Shown: positions 26,151 through 35,252, numbered from the stretch's first letter. The stretch is 64,000 nucleotides of DNA from Albibacterium sp035514885 (GCF_035514885.1 NZ_DATJCH010000012.1:620001-684000); one strand, 5' to 3'. Numbers and translations: made by a program. The notes: generated by a model from the sequence alone, not told the origin.

Positions 26151-26513
26151 ATGGGATACATATACATTTTCTGTACAATCTTATTCACCATTTACGGACA
26201 GATTGTTCTTAAATGGCGACTGAACCAATTAGGTAGTTTACCCGATGGAACTACGGATAAACTCAAATTCCTTGGAAAAGCATTGCTGGATATTTATATC
26301 ATTTCAGGCTTTATCAGTGCCTTTCTTGCTTCTTTGTTTTGGATGGCAGCGATGACTAAATTTGAGATAACAAAGGCATATCCTTTTATGAGTCTTTCTC
26401 CTGCTTTGGTATTTATTATTGGAATTTATTTTCTGGGAGAAACCTTTACCTGGGGTAAATTAATCGGTTTAATTTTTATTATTTTAGGAACATTAATCAC
26501 TGTTAAGTTTTAA
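26151..26513 (+). CDS. EamA/SMR-like small membrane protein, putative lipid-linked sugar translocase
   Basis: A 120-residue protein with four membrane helices, of the EmrE/ArnE-like small transporter type. PFMSLSPALVFIIGIYFLGE near residues 80-100 and the final GLIFIILGTLITVKF are typical of the EamA half. ArnE/ArnF flip undecaprenyl-phosphate aminoarabinose, and GtrA flips undecaprenyl-phosphate glucose. Next to a GtrB-like GT2 (3 nt downstream) the most likely job is to flip an undecaprenyl-phosphate-linked monosaccharide. First gene of the only multi-gene plus-strand unit in the locus. Confidence 0.78.
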   Translation: MGYIYIFCTILFTIYGQIVLKWRLNQLGSLPDGTTDKLKFLGKALLDIYIISGFISAFLASLFWMAAMTKFEITKAYPFMSLSPALVFIIGIYFLGETFTWGKLIGLIFIILGTLITVKF

Positions 26514-26516
26514 AGA

Positions 26517-27443
26517 ATGACTTTATCCGTAGTAACGACTCTGTATAAATCGAGGAGGTTTTTAGATACCTTTTTAGTTGAGATGGTTGATGCTATCCGG
26601 AAGCTGAATATTGACGATTTTGAATTGATTTTTGTAAACGATGGTTCGCCAGATGATTCTGTAGCTTTCCTGCTGGATAAGAGAACAGAATTTCCGCAAA
26701 TTGTAGTGATTGATCTGTCTCGTAACTTTGGCCATCATTATGCCATGCAGGCCGGTTTGCAATATGCGCAAGGCGATTATGTTTTTTTGATTGACAATGA
26801 CTTGGAAACTCATCCGAATTTTATAATTCGTTGTTTTGAAACCATGCAAAACGGGGAAGATGTGGATGTGGTATATGGTTATCAGGAAAAAAGAAAGGGC
26901 CGGTTTATCGAAAGCCTGGGAGGACGTTTCTTTTATTGGTCGATCAATAAGATATCAGAAGTGAAAATTCCGGAGAATATCCTTTCTGAAAGACTAATGA
27001 CGCAACAGTATGTTCAGAGCCTTAATTCGTTGGGCGATGCGAATTTGTTTATGGGTGGAATGATGTACTGGGCAGGCTACAATCAGATTGGTTTACCGGT
27101 TGCTAAAGGATTACGTGAAGGCGAAAGTACCTATAGTACAAGGAAGCGTTTGGAATTAATGATTCAGGCAGTTACTTCTTTTTCAGGGAAACCCTTGGAA
27201 TATTTATTCTATGCGGGTTTGCTGATCACTTTTGGAAGTATACTTTCTATTATTTATTTAATAGCCAAAAAGATCATTTGGGGGGATGAGATTCAATTGG
27301 GCTGGACTTCGCTCGTTTCTATTAATATATTGATTCTGGGGATTATTTCTACTTTCTTAGGATTGATGGGAATCTACCTGTTCAAAATCTTTAAACAAGT
27401 ACAAAACCGACCAAATTATATTATAAAGAAAATCTATAAGTAA
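26517..27443 (+). CDS. GtrB/DPM1-like polyprenyl-phosphate glycosyltransferase (GT2)
   Basis: Makes a polyprenyl-phosphate-linked sugar (often glucose or mannose) from a nucleotide sugar. The GT-A domain has NDGSPDDS (41-48) and IDNDLE (92-97), the metal/nucleotide Asp motifs. Two C-terminal membrane helices (about residues 232-252 and 265-290) match the GtrB layout. The length of 308 residues is normal. The ATG follows the stop of the EamA-like gene by 3 nt. With that gene and the downstream GT-C-like protein it forms a three-component periplasmic side-chain glycosylation cassette. Confidence 0.88.
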   Translation: MTLSVVTTLYKSRRFLDTFLVEMVDAIRKLNIDDFELIFVNDGSPDDSVAFLLDKRTEFPQIVVIDLSRNFGHHYAMQAGLQYAQGDYVFLIDNDLETHPNFIIRCFETMQNGEDVDVVYGYQEKRKGRFIESLGGRFFYWSINKISEVKIPENILSERLMTQQYVQSLNSLGDANLFMGGMMYWAGYNQIGLPVAKGLREGESTYSTRKRLELMIQAVTSFSGKPLEYLFYAGLLITFGSILSIIYLIAKKIIWGDEIQLGWTSLVSINILILGIISTFLGLMGIYLFKIFKQVQNRPNYIIKKIYK

Positions 27444-27471
27444 CCAATATATTATCTTATAAACCTAACCT

Positions 27472-29055
27472 ATGCAAGGTAAAATAAAAACGACCGCGTA
27501 CCTGCTTTTTGCTATCTCAAATTGTCTGATGCTTATCAATCCGGGTATATTCTGGGATGACTGGACGCTCTATAATATGTCTGATAAAGGCATAATGACA
27601 CAATTTAATGGAAATGGAGCGGTGATTTTTGGTTATATGCATGTGCTTTTTCAAAAGTTCCCAAATCCTCCTGTCTTTTATCATCTGTTAACCTTTCTTT
27701 TACAGTTAATAAGCATTGTTTTCTTATTTAAAATTATTGATAAATGGTTTATCGCTGAAAGTAAAGAACAGAAATTTGGTTATTTTGCTGTTTTAATTTA
27801 TAGTGTACTCCCATTAGGAGATGCGAAAATAGCGATGATATGCTTGCCGTTTACTTTATGCTTAACTGTTTTTATTTTGGCTGTTTATTTTCTTGTCAAA
27901 TTTCAGCTAGAACATAAACCTTTAACAAGATTTTTAAGCCTGCTGTTTTTCTTCTTTTCCTTTATAATCAATTCGCTGATTGTATTTTACTTAATTCCAT
28001 TTATCTGGCTTTTATATTCAAATCAAGTAAAATATATTCTTAACAATGGATTAAAGAATTTTTCTCAAGTGCTATCCATGCTATTAAAGAATACACTTAA
28101 TTTTTGGGATTTCTTGTTGCTGCCTTTTGTTTTCTGGATATTTAGAGGTGTTTTCTTAGCTCCTTCACAGCAATATGCGGCATTGAATTACAATGAAATA
28201 GGATTGAATTCTTTGGTAGCAATGCCATCAAGGTTTATAAAACTTTTGACGGGATTTTTTACTACGCTGTTTCCCTTACTGACTGAAATGTTTGCAACGA
28301 TTGAGTTTATTATTCTCTTTTTAATTTTAGTAGGACTTATTTTCTATTTGGTACGGAAGATTAATTTCAATTTCACTGTTTCTAAGTCTTTGCTGTTTGT
28401 TGCGCTGGTTATATTATTCTTAGGTGTTATTCCATACGTGTTAGTAAATAAATATCCTTTTTTCTCAGGCTTTGACACTCGCCATCAATTACTAATTGGT
28501 TTTGGGATCGCTCTATTATTTTGCAATCTGTTATTTCTTATTAAATCAAATGGGATTAAGAAGCTTATTTTAGCTTTATCTTTAGCCTTCTTTGTTAGTT
28601 TAAATGTGTTTATTCAGTTCAGTTATTTTAAGGGTTATTTGAAGTCCATTGCATTAGAAACTTATTTTGCTAATAACAACCCAGAGAAGGAGTTTCCACA
28701 AAGCATTTTTGTAATAGATAATACAGAAAGTTTCACACAAAAGGGGAACGTTAAAAGCTTTTATGAATATGCGGGGATACTAAAATTACATTCTGCCAAA
28801 GAAAATACGATGCTGATATGGAAAGAAGATTATCTAAAAAACATTGCTAATAATAAATTTGAACACCTACAACCCTATTTTTATCAATATAATCTTTCGA
28901 ATTATCAGATGGTTGAACCAAGTGCTGCCCTAGAAATTAACTTCTCAAAAGAAGCACAACCTCGTTTTCCGGTATTTAGCTATTACAGTAGCTTTTTAAG
29001 CGGAAACTCAGATGAATTAATCAAATATTTTGATTTTAATTTAAAGCCTTTATAA
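27472..29055 (+). CDS. GT-C-like membrane glycosyltransferase
   Basis: A 527-residue protein with about ten to twelve membrane helices and a C-terminal periplasmic tail of about 130 residues. NPGIFWDDWTLY (23-34) puts an Asp-Asp pair in the first external loop, the place of the catalytic or metal-binding acid in GT-C enzymes and GtrII-like proteins. It would move the sugar from the polyprenyl phosphate made by the upstream GT2 onto a polysaccharide, glycan or protein in the periplasm. GtrX-type proteins vary so much that acceptor and sugar cannot be inferred. It converges on wecE with 5 nt between the stops. Confidence 0.68.
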   Translation: MQGKIKTTAYLLFAISNCLMLINPGIFWDDWTLYNMSDKGIMTQFNGNGAVIFGYMHVLFQKFPNPPVFYHLLTFLLQLISIVFLFKIIDKWFIAESKEQKFGYFAVLIYSVLPLGDAKIAMICLPFTLCLTVFILAVYFLVKFQLEHKPLTRFLSLLFFFFSFIINSLIVFYLIPFIWLLYSNQVKYILNNGLKNFSQVLSMLLKNTLNFWDFLLLPFVFWIFRGVFLAPSQQYAALNYNEIGLNSLVAMPSRFIKLLTGFFTTLFPLLTEMFATIEFIILFLILVGLIFYLVRKINFNFTVSKSLLFVALVILFLGVIPYVLVNKYPFFSGFDTRHQLLIGFGIALLFCNLLFLIKSNGIKKLILALSLAFFVSLNVFIQFSYFKGYLKSIALETYFANNNPEKEFPQSIFVIDNTESFTQKGNVKSFYEYAGILKLHSAKENTMLIWKEDYLKNIANNKFEHLQPYFYQYNLSNYQMVEPSAALEINFSKEAQPRFPVFSYYSSFLSGNSDELIKYFDFNLKPL

Positions 29056-29060
29056 GCACA

Positions 29061-30191
29061 TTAAGCGGTTAAAATACCGATAATTCTTTCTATTTGTGAA
29101 TCTTCCAATTCATAATACATGGGTAATCTGACTAAGCAGTCCGAATAATGATCTGATACAGGTAGTTGGCGGCCATCGTGTTTTTCAGTGTAAAAGGGAC
29201 TGGTGTGCAGACTTAAATAATGGAAAACCGCATAAATATCATTGCTTTTTAATTTGCTTAATATTTCAGCACGCTGTTCCCCATTTTTGCAGACTATGTA
29301 GAACATATGAGCATTATTGGTCGCAAAATCAGGAACCATGGCTAACTGTATTCCTTCTTTTATTGCCCAATCTTTTAGCCCTTCGTAATATTGGTTCCAA
29401 TGCTTTACCCTAACATCTTGAATGTCTTTGATATTTTCAATCTGGGCCCATAAAAAGCTTGATATCAACTCGGAAGGAAGAAAGGAAGAACCCATATCAA
29501 CCCATCCGTATTTATCAACTTCGCCCCTGAAGAATGCGGAACGATTGGTTCCTTTTTCCCAAATAATTTCTGCCCGTTTTTCAAATTGAGGATCATTGAT
29601 GGCCAGCATGCCCCCTTCACCCGCAATAATATTTTTGGTTTCATGGAAAGAGAAAGCTGCCAGGTGGCCAATAGAACCCAAGGCTCTTTTAATACCGTCT
29701 TTACCGGTATAAAAACTGTCAATAGCTTGGGCAGCATCTTCTATAACGAATAGCTTATGCTTGTCTGCAATAGCCATAATTTTATCCATATCACAGGCCA
29801 CGCCTGCGTAATGTACCGGAATAATCGCTTTGGTTTTATCGGTAATTAATGATTCGAGGCTGTCTTCATCAATTCCCGGATGATCTTTTCTGCTGTCTGC
29901 AAATACAATTCTAGCCCCTCTCAGAACAAAAGCATTTGCCGTTGATACAAATGTGTAGGATGGCATAATAACTTCATCACCGGGTTGGATATCAATCAAT
30001 ATGGCTGCCATTTCCAACGCATCTGTACAAGATGTCGTTAACAAACACTTTCCAAAGCCGTATTGCTCTTTCAGAAAGTTCTGGCACTTTTGCGTATACT
30101 TCCCATTTCCCGACAGCTTACCTGTATAAACTGCATCGTATAGATAATGTGCTTCTTTTCCGGTTAAATAAGGTTTGTTAAATGGTATCAT
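29061..30191 (-). CDS. wecE: dTDP-4-amino-4,6-dideoxygalactose transaminase
   Basis: PLP aminotransferase of 376 residues, the same length as E. coli WecE and clearly similar to it. Shared segments include LDIQPGDEVIMPSYTFVSTA with the following NAFVLRGA, PVHYAGVACDMD, SFHETKN with the PLP lysine K186, and EKGTNRS-FFRG-VDKY. D152 (VIEDAAQ) binds the PLP ring nitrogen. It should make dTDP-Fuc4N from dTDP-4-keto-6-deoxyglucose. RmlA and RmlB, needed for its substrate, are not in the window. An upstream NeuD-like acyltransferase may acetylate the new amine in place of WecD. Confidence 0.9.
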   Translation of the reverse strand: MIPFNKPYLTGKEAHYLYDAVYTGKLSGNGKYTQKCQNFLKEQYGFGKCLLTTSCTDALEMAAILIDIQPGDEVIMPSYTFVSTANAFVLRGARIVFADSRKDHPGIDEDSLESLITDKTKAIIPVHYAGVACDMDKIMAIADKHKLFVIEDAAQAIDSFYTGKDGIKRALGSIGHLAAFSFHETKNIIAGEGGMLAINDPQFEKRAEIIWEKGTNRSAFFRGEVDKYGWVDMGSSFLPSELISSFLWAQIENIKDIQDVRVKHWNQYYEGLKDWAIKEGIQLAMVPDFATNNAHMFYIVCKNGEQRAEILSKLKSNDIYAVFHYLSLHTSPFYTEKHDGRQLPVSDHYSDCLVRLPMYYELEDSQIERIIGILTA

Positions 30192-30206
30192 ATTATTATC
30201 AGTAAA

Positions 30207-30839
30207 TTATCTTATAAATCTTACAGGATTGCCAACGTATAAACCGCTTTGCTCAATATTTTTTATCACGACAGCTCCGCCTCCGATTTGTGTATTTTTA
30301 ACGATCTTGATATTGTCTATAATGGTCGAATTGATGCCAAGAATGCAGGACTCTTCAACCTGTACGAAACCTGCAATGGCAACCCGTGGTGAGAGGAATG
30401 AATGGGCTCCGATTTTCGTATCGTGTGCAACGCAGCAACCCACGTTGATTAAGGTATTTTCACCAATCTCAACCTGCTGATCGATAATGCAACCGGGATA
30501 AATAATCACACCTTCTTTGATTTGGCTAGAAAGGTCAATGATGCTGCTTGAATGGACAAGTTTTCCGAAAGGAACCTTTCCTTTAAATTGGTCATAGAGA
30601 TTCTTTTTAAATGCGAGGTGTTTATAACCAATGCCAATCAATAGTTCATCGAATAAGCCACTTTGATAGGTCTCAAGGATATTTGTACTGCCACCCAGAA
30701 CAGGGATGTTGTTTATCAGCTCGCCCTTGTTTTTAAAATCATCAAAAAAACCAACAACTTCATATTGATTATCTGTTAGGGCATGATAGGCAATTTGCTG
30801 GCCTAAATCTCCTGATCCGATGATGGCTAATCTTTTCAA
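30207..30839 (-). CDS. NeuD/PglD-like sugar N-acyltransferase
   Basis: A 210-residue protein with an N-terminal Rossmann-like UDP-binding domain (LAIIGSGDLGQQIA) and a C-terminal left-handed beta-helix with many [IV]G hexads, ending VVIKNIEQSGLYVGNPVRFI. This is the PglD/NeuD layout; such enzymes acetylate the 4-amino group of nucleotide-linked sugars. The start is TTG at 30839, six bases after the HAD stop, preceded by an AAGAG-like ribosome site; there is no internal Met, so TTG must be used. Its neighbour wecE makes a 4-amino sugar, so acylation of dTDP-Fuc4N is the likely role. Confidence 0.85.
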   Translation of the reverse strand: MKRLAIIGSGDLGQQIAYHALTDNQYEVVGFFDDFKNKGELINNIPVLGGSTNILETYQSGLFDELLIGIGYKHLAFKKNLYDQFKGKVPFGKLVHSSSIIDLSSQIKEGVIIYPGCIIDQQVEIGENTLINVGCCVAHDTKIGAHSFLSPRVAIAGFVQVEESCILGINSTIIDNIKIVKNTQIGGGAVVIKNIEQSGLYVGNPVRFIR

Positions 30840-30845
30840 ATCTCT

Positions 30846-31496
30846 TTATATAATGTTTGATAGTTCGCTTAAGGAAGCTATTCGTTTATTAAAGTAAGTA
30901 AAATTATCATCTCTGTCTACTAACCAGGCATCAATTCCCAATGATTTTGCTGGTATAACATCCAATTTCAGTGAATCACCAACATACAGTATTTTTGCTG
31001 GCTCAATAGCTAATATTTCAAGAGCACGTTGATAGAACTCAATACTGGGTTTACCTACTTTTTCCTTCTCTGAGCCGATAATGGCACTGAAGGTATTCTC
31101 TCCAAACAAAGTATCCAAATGATCCTTTAAAGAAGTATTAAAGTTGGATAGGACTGCTTTTGGAAGATTGATCGCTTTTAAGTATTCGGTATCTTCAAAA
31201 GCTTGCCAAGGAAGATAGGTACAGGCATTAAAGATATCATCTAAAAGTGTGTCGTCTGGAATAATCCCTAAAGATAGAAGAAGCTCCTTATTAAAGTTTT
31301 TATAGAATTCTGAGTTTGTACGATCCGGAAAGTGAATAATTTCAGAGATCAGTTTATGTTTTTTTCTCAACTCAGTTTGATCGATATCCTGACCATGAGC
31401 TTTTAAAACACGGATCATGTTTTCCCATAAAGCAGGTTTATGGATTAAGGTATTGGCTGCATCAAAGAGAACAACTTCGTATTTTAATTTGTCCAT
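30846..31496 (-). CDS. HAD-superfamily hydrolase with altered motif I
   Basis: A 216-residue HAD protein with a helical C1 cap. Motif I reads LFDAANTL: the nucleophile D12 is kept, but the second Asp that acts as general acid/base in phosphatases is Ala (A14). Motif II is VLSNFNTS, motif III the Lys in EKVGKPS, and motif IV YVGDSLKLD. Loss of the D+2 residue suggests it may not be a normal phosphatase, although some HAD branches lack it. It sits between the ATP-grasp gene (6 nt) and the NeuD-like gene, so a sugar phosphate or related metabolite is a plausible substrate. Confidence 0.82.
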   Translation of the reverse strand: MDKLKYEVVLFDAANTLIHKPALWENMIRVLKAHGQDIDQTELRKKHKLISEIIHFPDRTNSEFYKNFNKELLLSLGIIPDDTLLDDIFNACTYLPWQAFEDTEYLKAINLPKAVLSNFNTSLKDHLDTLFGENTFSAIIGSEKEKVGKPSIEFYQRALEILAIEPAKILYVGDSLKLDVIPAKSLGIDAWLVDRDDNFTYFNKRIASLSELSNII

Positions 31497-31502
31497 AATT
31501 GA

Positions 31503-32480
31503 TTAGTAGATAAAATGTTTACTGGAATTATCGGATAAGTTTGAATTTGACTCCTGATTGGGATAGATGACATCCATCATTATACGAATAGCGACACCGT
31601 TGATAATTTTAGGCTCTGAAGGTGCTGTATTATACAGATATTCTTCCAATGTATATTTCACATCTTCAAAACCGAAATTAGATCGGATGGAATTGGTGCC
31701 TGATATGCGGCAGTTGACTTCAAAGGGCATGATTTTTCCATCTGCAGTAACGATTGACTGAAGGTTTGCACTGCCCCGAATGCTCGAATGTTGAATGATC
31801 TTCTCTAAGATATCTTTAAGTTGATCATCGTAATTTCTGTTGACACGGCATTCATTGGTTGCTCCATTATCTAATTTACGCTCAAGGTTAATAAAACCAT
31901 GTAGTTTATTTTGCTTGTTTACGTAAAAAGCAGTGGTTATTTCGATTCCTTTGAAAAGTTCCTGAATCATATAGTCATCAGAGAAATCCTGATAGCTGGG
32001 CGGATTAATAGCTAAGCCCCGCGACCCTCTACCCTCTCTTGGTTTGGCTATAAACTCAGCAAATTCATTGTTATAATCAGAAGGCAGGTATGCTTTAGCA
32101 AAGGGGATATCGTGTTTTTGATGGTGGAGAAATGATTTGTATTTATCTAAATAGATTTCAGTTGTTTCTGAAGCAGATGTAGCTATGGTGCATGGAATAC
32201 GATCAGCATGTTTTGCTAGATAATATACTTCATAGTCTGTTGAAGGTATGATCAGATCAATTTTTTCCTTCTCAACGATTTTGATGATTGCAGGAATAAA
32301 CTCTTCTTCGTATGAAAATGGTACCAGGTGAAATTTATCACAGAGATGATTACCTGCAGAGAATTCTGTTACGTTGCAGCCTATAACCTTTATGGGCTGC
32401 TGCAATGTTCTTATATTTCGAATAATTCCCTGACCTACGTTCCCTCCGATACCGGTTACTAAAACTACTTTTTGATCCAT
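31503..32480 (-). CDS. ATP-grasp ligase in the WecE sub-cluster
   Basis: A 325-residue ATP-grasp protein of the carbamoyl-phosphate-synthase-like type. The Rossmann start VLVTGIGGNVGQGI is followed by the ATP loop AKPREGRGSRG (145-155) and the Mg-binding FEVNCRISGT (253-262). The C-terminus ends in a short Asn/Ser-rich tail. It overlaps the SDR gene by 16 nt and precedes a HAD gene. Ligases of this type join a carboxylate to an amine, so it may add an amino acid or acyl group to an amino sugar of this cluster. The substrate is unknown. It is only distantly similar to the ATP-grasp at 9231-10421. Confidence 0.82.
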   Translation of the reverse strand: MDQKVVLVTGIGGNVGQGIIRNIRTLQQPIKVIGCNVTEFSAGNHLCDKFHLVPFSYEEEFIPAIIKIVEKEKIDLIIPSTDYEVYYLAKHADRIPCTIATSASETTEIYLDKYKSFLHHQKHDIPFAKAYLPSDYNNEFAEFIAKPREGRGSRGLAINPPSYQDFSDDYMIQELFKGIEITTAFYVNKQNKLHGFINLERKLDNGATNECRVNRNYDDQLKDILEKIIQHSSIRGSANLQSIVTADGKIMPFEVNCRISGTNSIRSNFGFEDVKYTLEEYLYNTAPSEPKIINGVAIRIMMDVIYPNQESNSNLSDNSSKHFIY

Positions 32481-33310
32481 TCAATAATCTCTTTTATTCC
32501 TTCTTCTATTGTTTTATAATTGATGATACCCAACTTCTCTTTGGTGGAAGAACTATCATAGCTAAATGATTTGGAAGTATCTTCCCCTGTTAATATCAGC
32601 TTACATGGTGTAATGTTCGCAATTCTTTCAGCAATTTCCTTATTAGAATACGATTGTTCGCTAACGGCATGGATGGTAAAATTATCATCTTGTTGGGCCG
32701 ACTTTACCGCGATGCTTGCAACATCGTTTACATGAATGTAATTCTGCAGACGTTCACCCTTTCCTAATAGCTTAATTTCACCGAAAGATAAAGCATTTTC
32801 TATGATTTTAGGGAGAAAGGTAATCTTTTTCATTCCTACCCCATACATGGAAGAAATGCGTATAATGGCATAGGAAGAATGATTTTCAATGCTTCGCTCG
32901 CCCCATAATTTGCTAAGGGCATATTTCGAATAAGGTGTGGGTGCTTGTTTGGTTGAAATATCCTTTGTATTCGCTGAGTTTTCATAAACAGATACACTGG
33001 AACAGAAAACGATTCGGGATTGTGGAAATAGCTTGCTTACTTTTGCTGGTAAGAGCAGGTTCGCATGAATGAGATTTTCATCTTCGATGCTTTTATCCCC
33101 GGTAGGAATAAAGGAGCTAACCAGGTAAATGTGTTTAAAGTCTGTTCCTTCTAAACGATCAATTTCATCAACCTGTATCGCTTTGATTTCTTGTGGGATA
33201 TTCTCTTTATTTCTATTGTAAATACCCGTAACATCATAAGAGCCTTTCAACTGCTTATAAATGGCTTCGCCTAAAAAACTATTGATGCCAATGATTAATG
33301 CTTTTTCCAT
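32465..33310 (-). CDS. NAD-dependent epimerase/dehydratase (extended SDR)
   Basis: A 281-residue nucleotide-sugar SDR. The dinucleotide loop is the unusual GINSFLG (8-14); S-S-V follows CSSVSVYE, and the catalytic pair is in YSKYALSK. It resembles 4-keto-sugar reductases and epimerases such as RmlD/WcaG-type enzymes rather than a 4,6-dehydratase. It overlaps the ATP-grasp gene by 16 nt, pointing to coordinated translation, and follows the HTTM gene by 11 nt. The exact sugar substrate cannot be read. Confidence 0.8.
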   Translation of the reverse strand: MEKALIIGINSFLGEAIYKQLKGSYDVTGIYNRNKENIPQEIKAIQVDEIDRLEGTDFKHIYLVSSFIPTGDKSIEDENLIHANLLLPAKVSKLFPQSRIVFCSSVSVYENSANTKDISTKQAPTPYSKYALSKLWGERSIENHSSYAIIRISSMYGVGMKKITFLPKIIENALSFGEIKLLGKGERLQNYIHVNDVASIAVKSAQQDDNFTIHAVSEQSYSNKEIAERIANITPCKLILTGEDTSKSFSYDSSSTKEKLGIINYKTIEEGIKEIIEWIKK

Positions 33311-33321
33311 TGTTGAATATT

Positions 33322-35217
33322 TTATAATTCTTCTATGTTTTTAATATCTGAAGAAAATTCTTTGTTCTTCCACTGAACAGTTCCGCCGTCTAACCAAGGG
33401 TTTGCCAGCTGTTTATGCAAGAAGTCATACTCCCATTCCGTGGGGTCTTCGTTTTTCTTGACCTTTATTAAAAATTCAGCATTGTCTAAGTTAATACCAT
33501 TTTTATGTGCCCAGAAAGCCGTAAAATCACGAACGCTGTTTGCTAATATATCCTGATTAATAAGAGGCGAATTGGTTCTGAAAGTCCATTTGGCCCAATT
33601 AGGTCCAAATAAATAATTGCCCGGTGTTCCATCGGAATCAAAAATGGGTAACCAAACCTCATTTCCATTTGTTTCCTTATATACCACTGCAATGGTATGA
33701 TTATACCCATTGAAATGATTATCCATAAAAAGAGCATGATGAGTAATCCCAAAAAACACTCTTGATTTTTTAGCAATTTCTCTTGCTATATCGTTACTAA
33801 ATCTAACGACTTTCGTATTGGAGACTCCGATTTTCTTCTTAAATTGTTGGGTAAGAGTAGAGTTATAAGTAACAATAGCTTGCAATAGAATTAAGATTAT
33901 CAAACCGATAAAAGCTCCTCGTGTTTTTAAATCTCTTAAAGTATAGTTTGTTAAGATCTTAAATTGAGCATCGCCAGCGGGTATTTCGGGCAATACATAG
34001 CCACAGTTATCTTCAGTACAACGTTCTGTGGTGCGGTTAGTAGCGATGTATTTATATATCCTTTTCCCCAAATGGTATATTCCTGGTATTCGCAAGAACC
34101 AAGATAGGGGCTTGAAGTACCAAATAGCATTGAAAACCTGAATATAGGTGTCAAGGCCAACGTAAACTTTGCCTTTATTATTTACAGAATGGATATCATC
34201 TAAGAGCTTATCCATCGGTATATTGGCTAAAGCTGAATGTTTCTTTGCATTTTCCTGTACGGTCAAAAACTCAATACGATTACCTGAATCAAAATGGTTT
34301 ATGATTATGCGTGTTCGGTTACATAACGGGCATTCACCATCATAGTAAAATTGAAGTTTCTTTTTGGGCTCCTTATTTCTGTTAAAGATATTTTCCCAGA
34401 AACTAACAGGAATCATCAATAGGTAAATGGCTATTACTCCTAAGGCAAAAAAAGGAATTGGGAAACAAACTAAGATCCCTATATGAAGTCCAATTCCGAT
34501 AATAAGCATGGGTACTCGCCATTTCTTTCGCCAAAACGTAAACAAAAAAATAGCTTCAAAAGCCAGTGTTAAATATCCTAAAGCAATAACAAGCACCTTA
34601 ATATTGAGTAAAGGACTTATATCAACCAAAATAGCTTGAGGAAGAGATGATGGCAACCACATGCCCAAACCATTTAACCAAAGAGGAGATGTGAATTTAA
34701 AAAATACAGAATCAAAGTAAAAAAAACCTATCCCCAAAAGTACAGGAAGGTAATATGCCAATACAGAGACTGTTTGTGGCGGAATATATCGAAAACGTGT
34801 ATTGGAGTACTTCAGTTTTAAAATTAAGCGATCCAGCGAAAATGTTGTGGATATTGGTAGAAATATAAACAAAAAGTTGATGATCAGATAGGAATAGAAC
34901 ATGTGATACTCAAAAGTGGTCGTTGTACCAATAACAGCAACTGATAAAATGTAATTTATAATGGCTGCTGTTCTGGTAAATAAGCCAAGGATTACAAATA
35001 TCAGAGCACCCATCCAAAATAAAAGAACCGGCCACATTTCTATTTCGCCCGGAACTAAATAAGGAATTTTATCAAAGGTTAAATGCCTGAAATAGTAAAG
35101 CTGTATCACTTCTGCAAGAAGAACCAGCGCAAAGGCTATTCTGAATATGGCTAAACCTTTTGCGTCAATTTGCTTATCGTATAGTCGTCTAAAATTTTGG
35201 TATAATTTCTTGAACAT
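33322..35217 (-). CDS. HTTM-domain membrane protein fused to a DCC (DUF393) domain
   Basis: About 631 residues from ATG at 35217 (a longer frame needs a TTG at 35226). The N-terminal ~280 residues form several membrane helices with the HTTM pattern known from vitamin-K-dependent gamma-carboxylase-like proteins (KGLAIFRIAFALVLLAEV...HMFYSYLI). Next is a DCC domain with YYDGECPLCNRTR, a CxxC thiol motif. After another helix (GAFIGLIILILLQAIV) comes a C-terminal domain of about 180 residues. No substrate is known. It is odd in a polysaccharide operon: overlap-level spacing with the SDR and ATP-grasp genes suggests it takes part in, or recruits, the modification they perform. Confidence 0.8.
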   Translation of the reverse strand: MFKKLYQNFRRLYDKQIDAKGLAIFRIAFALVLLAEVIQLYYFRHLTFDKIPYLVPGEIEMWPVLLFWMGALIFVILGLFTRTAAIINYILSVAVIGTTTTFEYHMFYSYLIINFLFIFLPISTTFSLDRLILKLKYSNTRFRYIPPQTVSVLAYYLPVLLGIGFFYFDSVFFKFTSPLWLNGLGMWLPSSLPQAILVDISPLLNIKVLVIALGYLTLAFEAIFLFTFWRKKWRVPMLIIGIGLHIGILVCFPIPFFALGVIAIYLLMIPVSFWENIFNRNKEPKKKLQFYYDGECPLCNRTRIIINHFDSGNRIEFLTVQENAKKHSALANIPMDKLLDDIHSVNNKGKVYVGLDTYIQVFNAIWYFKPLSWFLRIPGIYHLGKRIYKYIATNRTTERCTEDNCGYVLPEIPAGDAQFKILTNYTLRDLKTRGAFIGLIILILLQAIVTYNSTLTQQFKKKIGVSNTKVVRFSNDIAREIAKKSRVFFGITHHALFMDNHFNGYNHTIAVVYKETNGNEVWLPIFDSDGTPGNYLFGPNWAKWTFRTNSPLINQDILANSVRDFTAFWAHKNGINLDNAEFLIKVKKNEDPTEWEYDFLHKQLANPWLDGGTVQWKNKEFSSDIKNIEEL

Positions 35218-35252
35218 AATTATCAATAACTAATGGTAAATATAAACAATGA

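Noticed and set aside
26144..26155. Palindrome CCCATATATGGG over the start of the EamA-like gene
   Set aside because: It resembles the 21858 palindrome (CCC...GGG) but the spacing and outer bases differ and it includes the start codon, so a shared operator is not supported.
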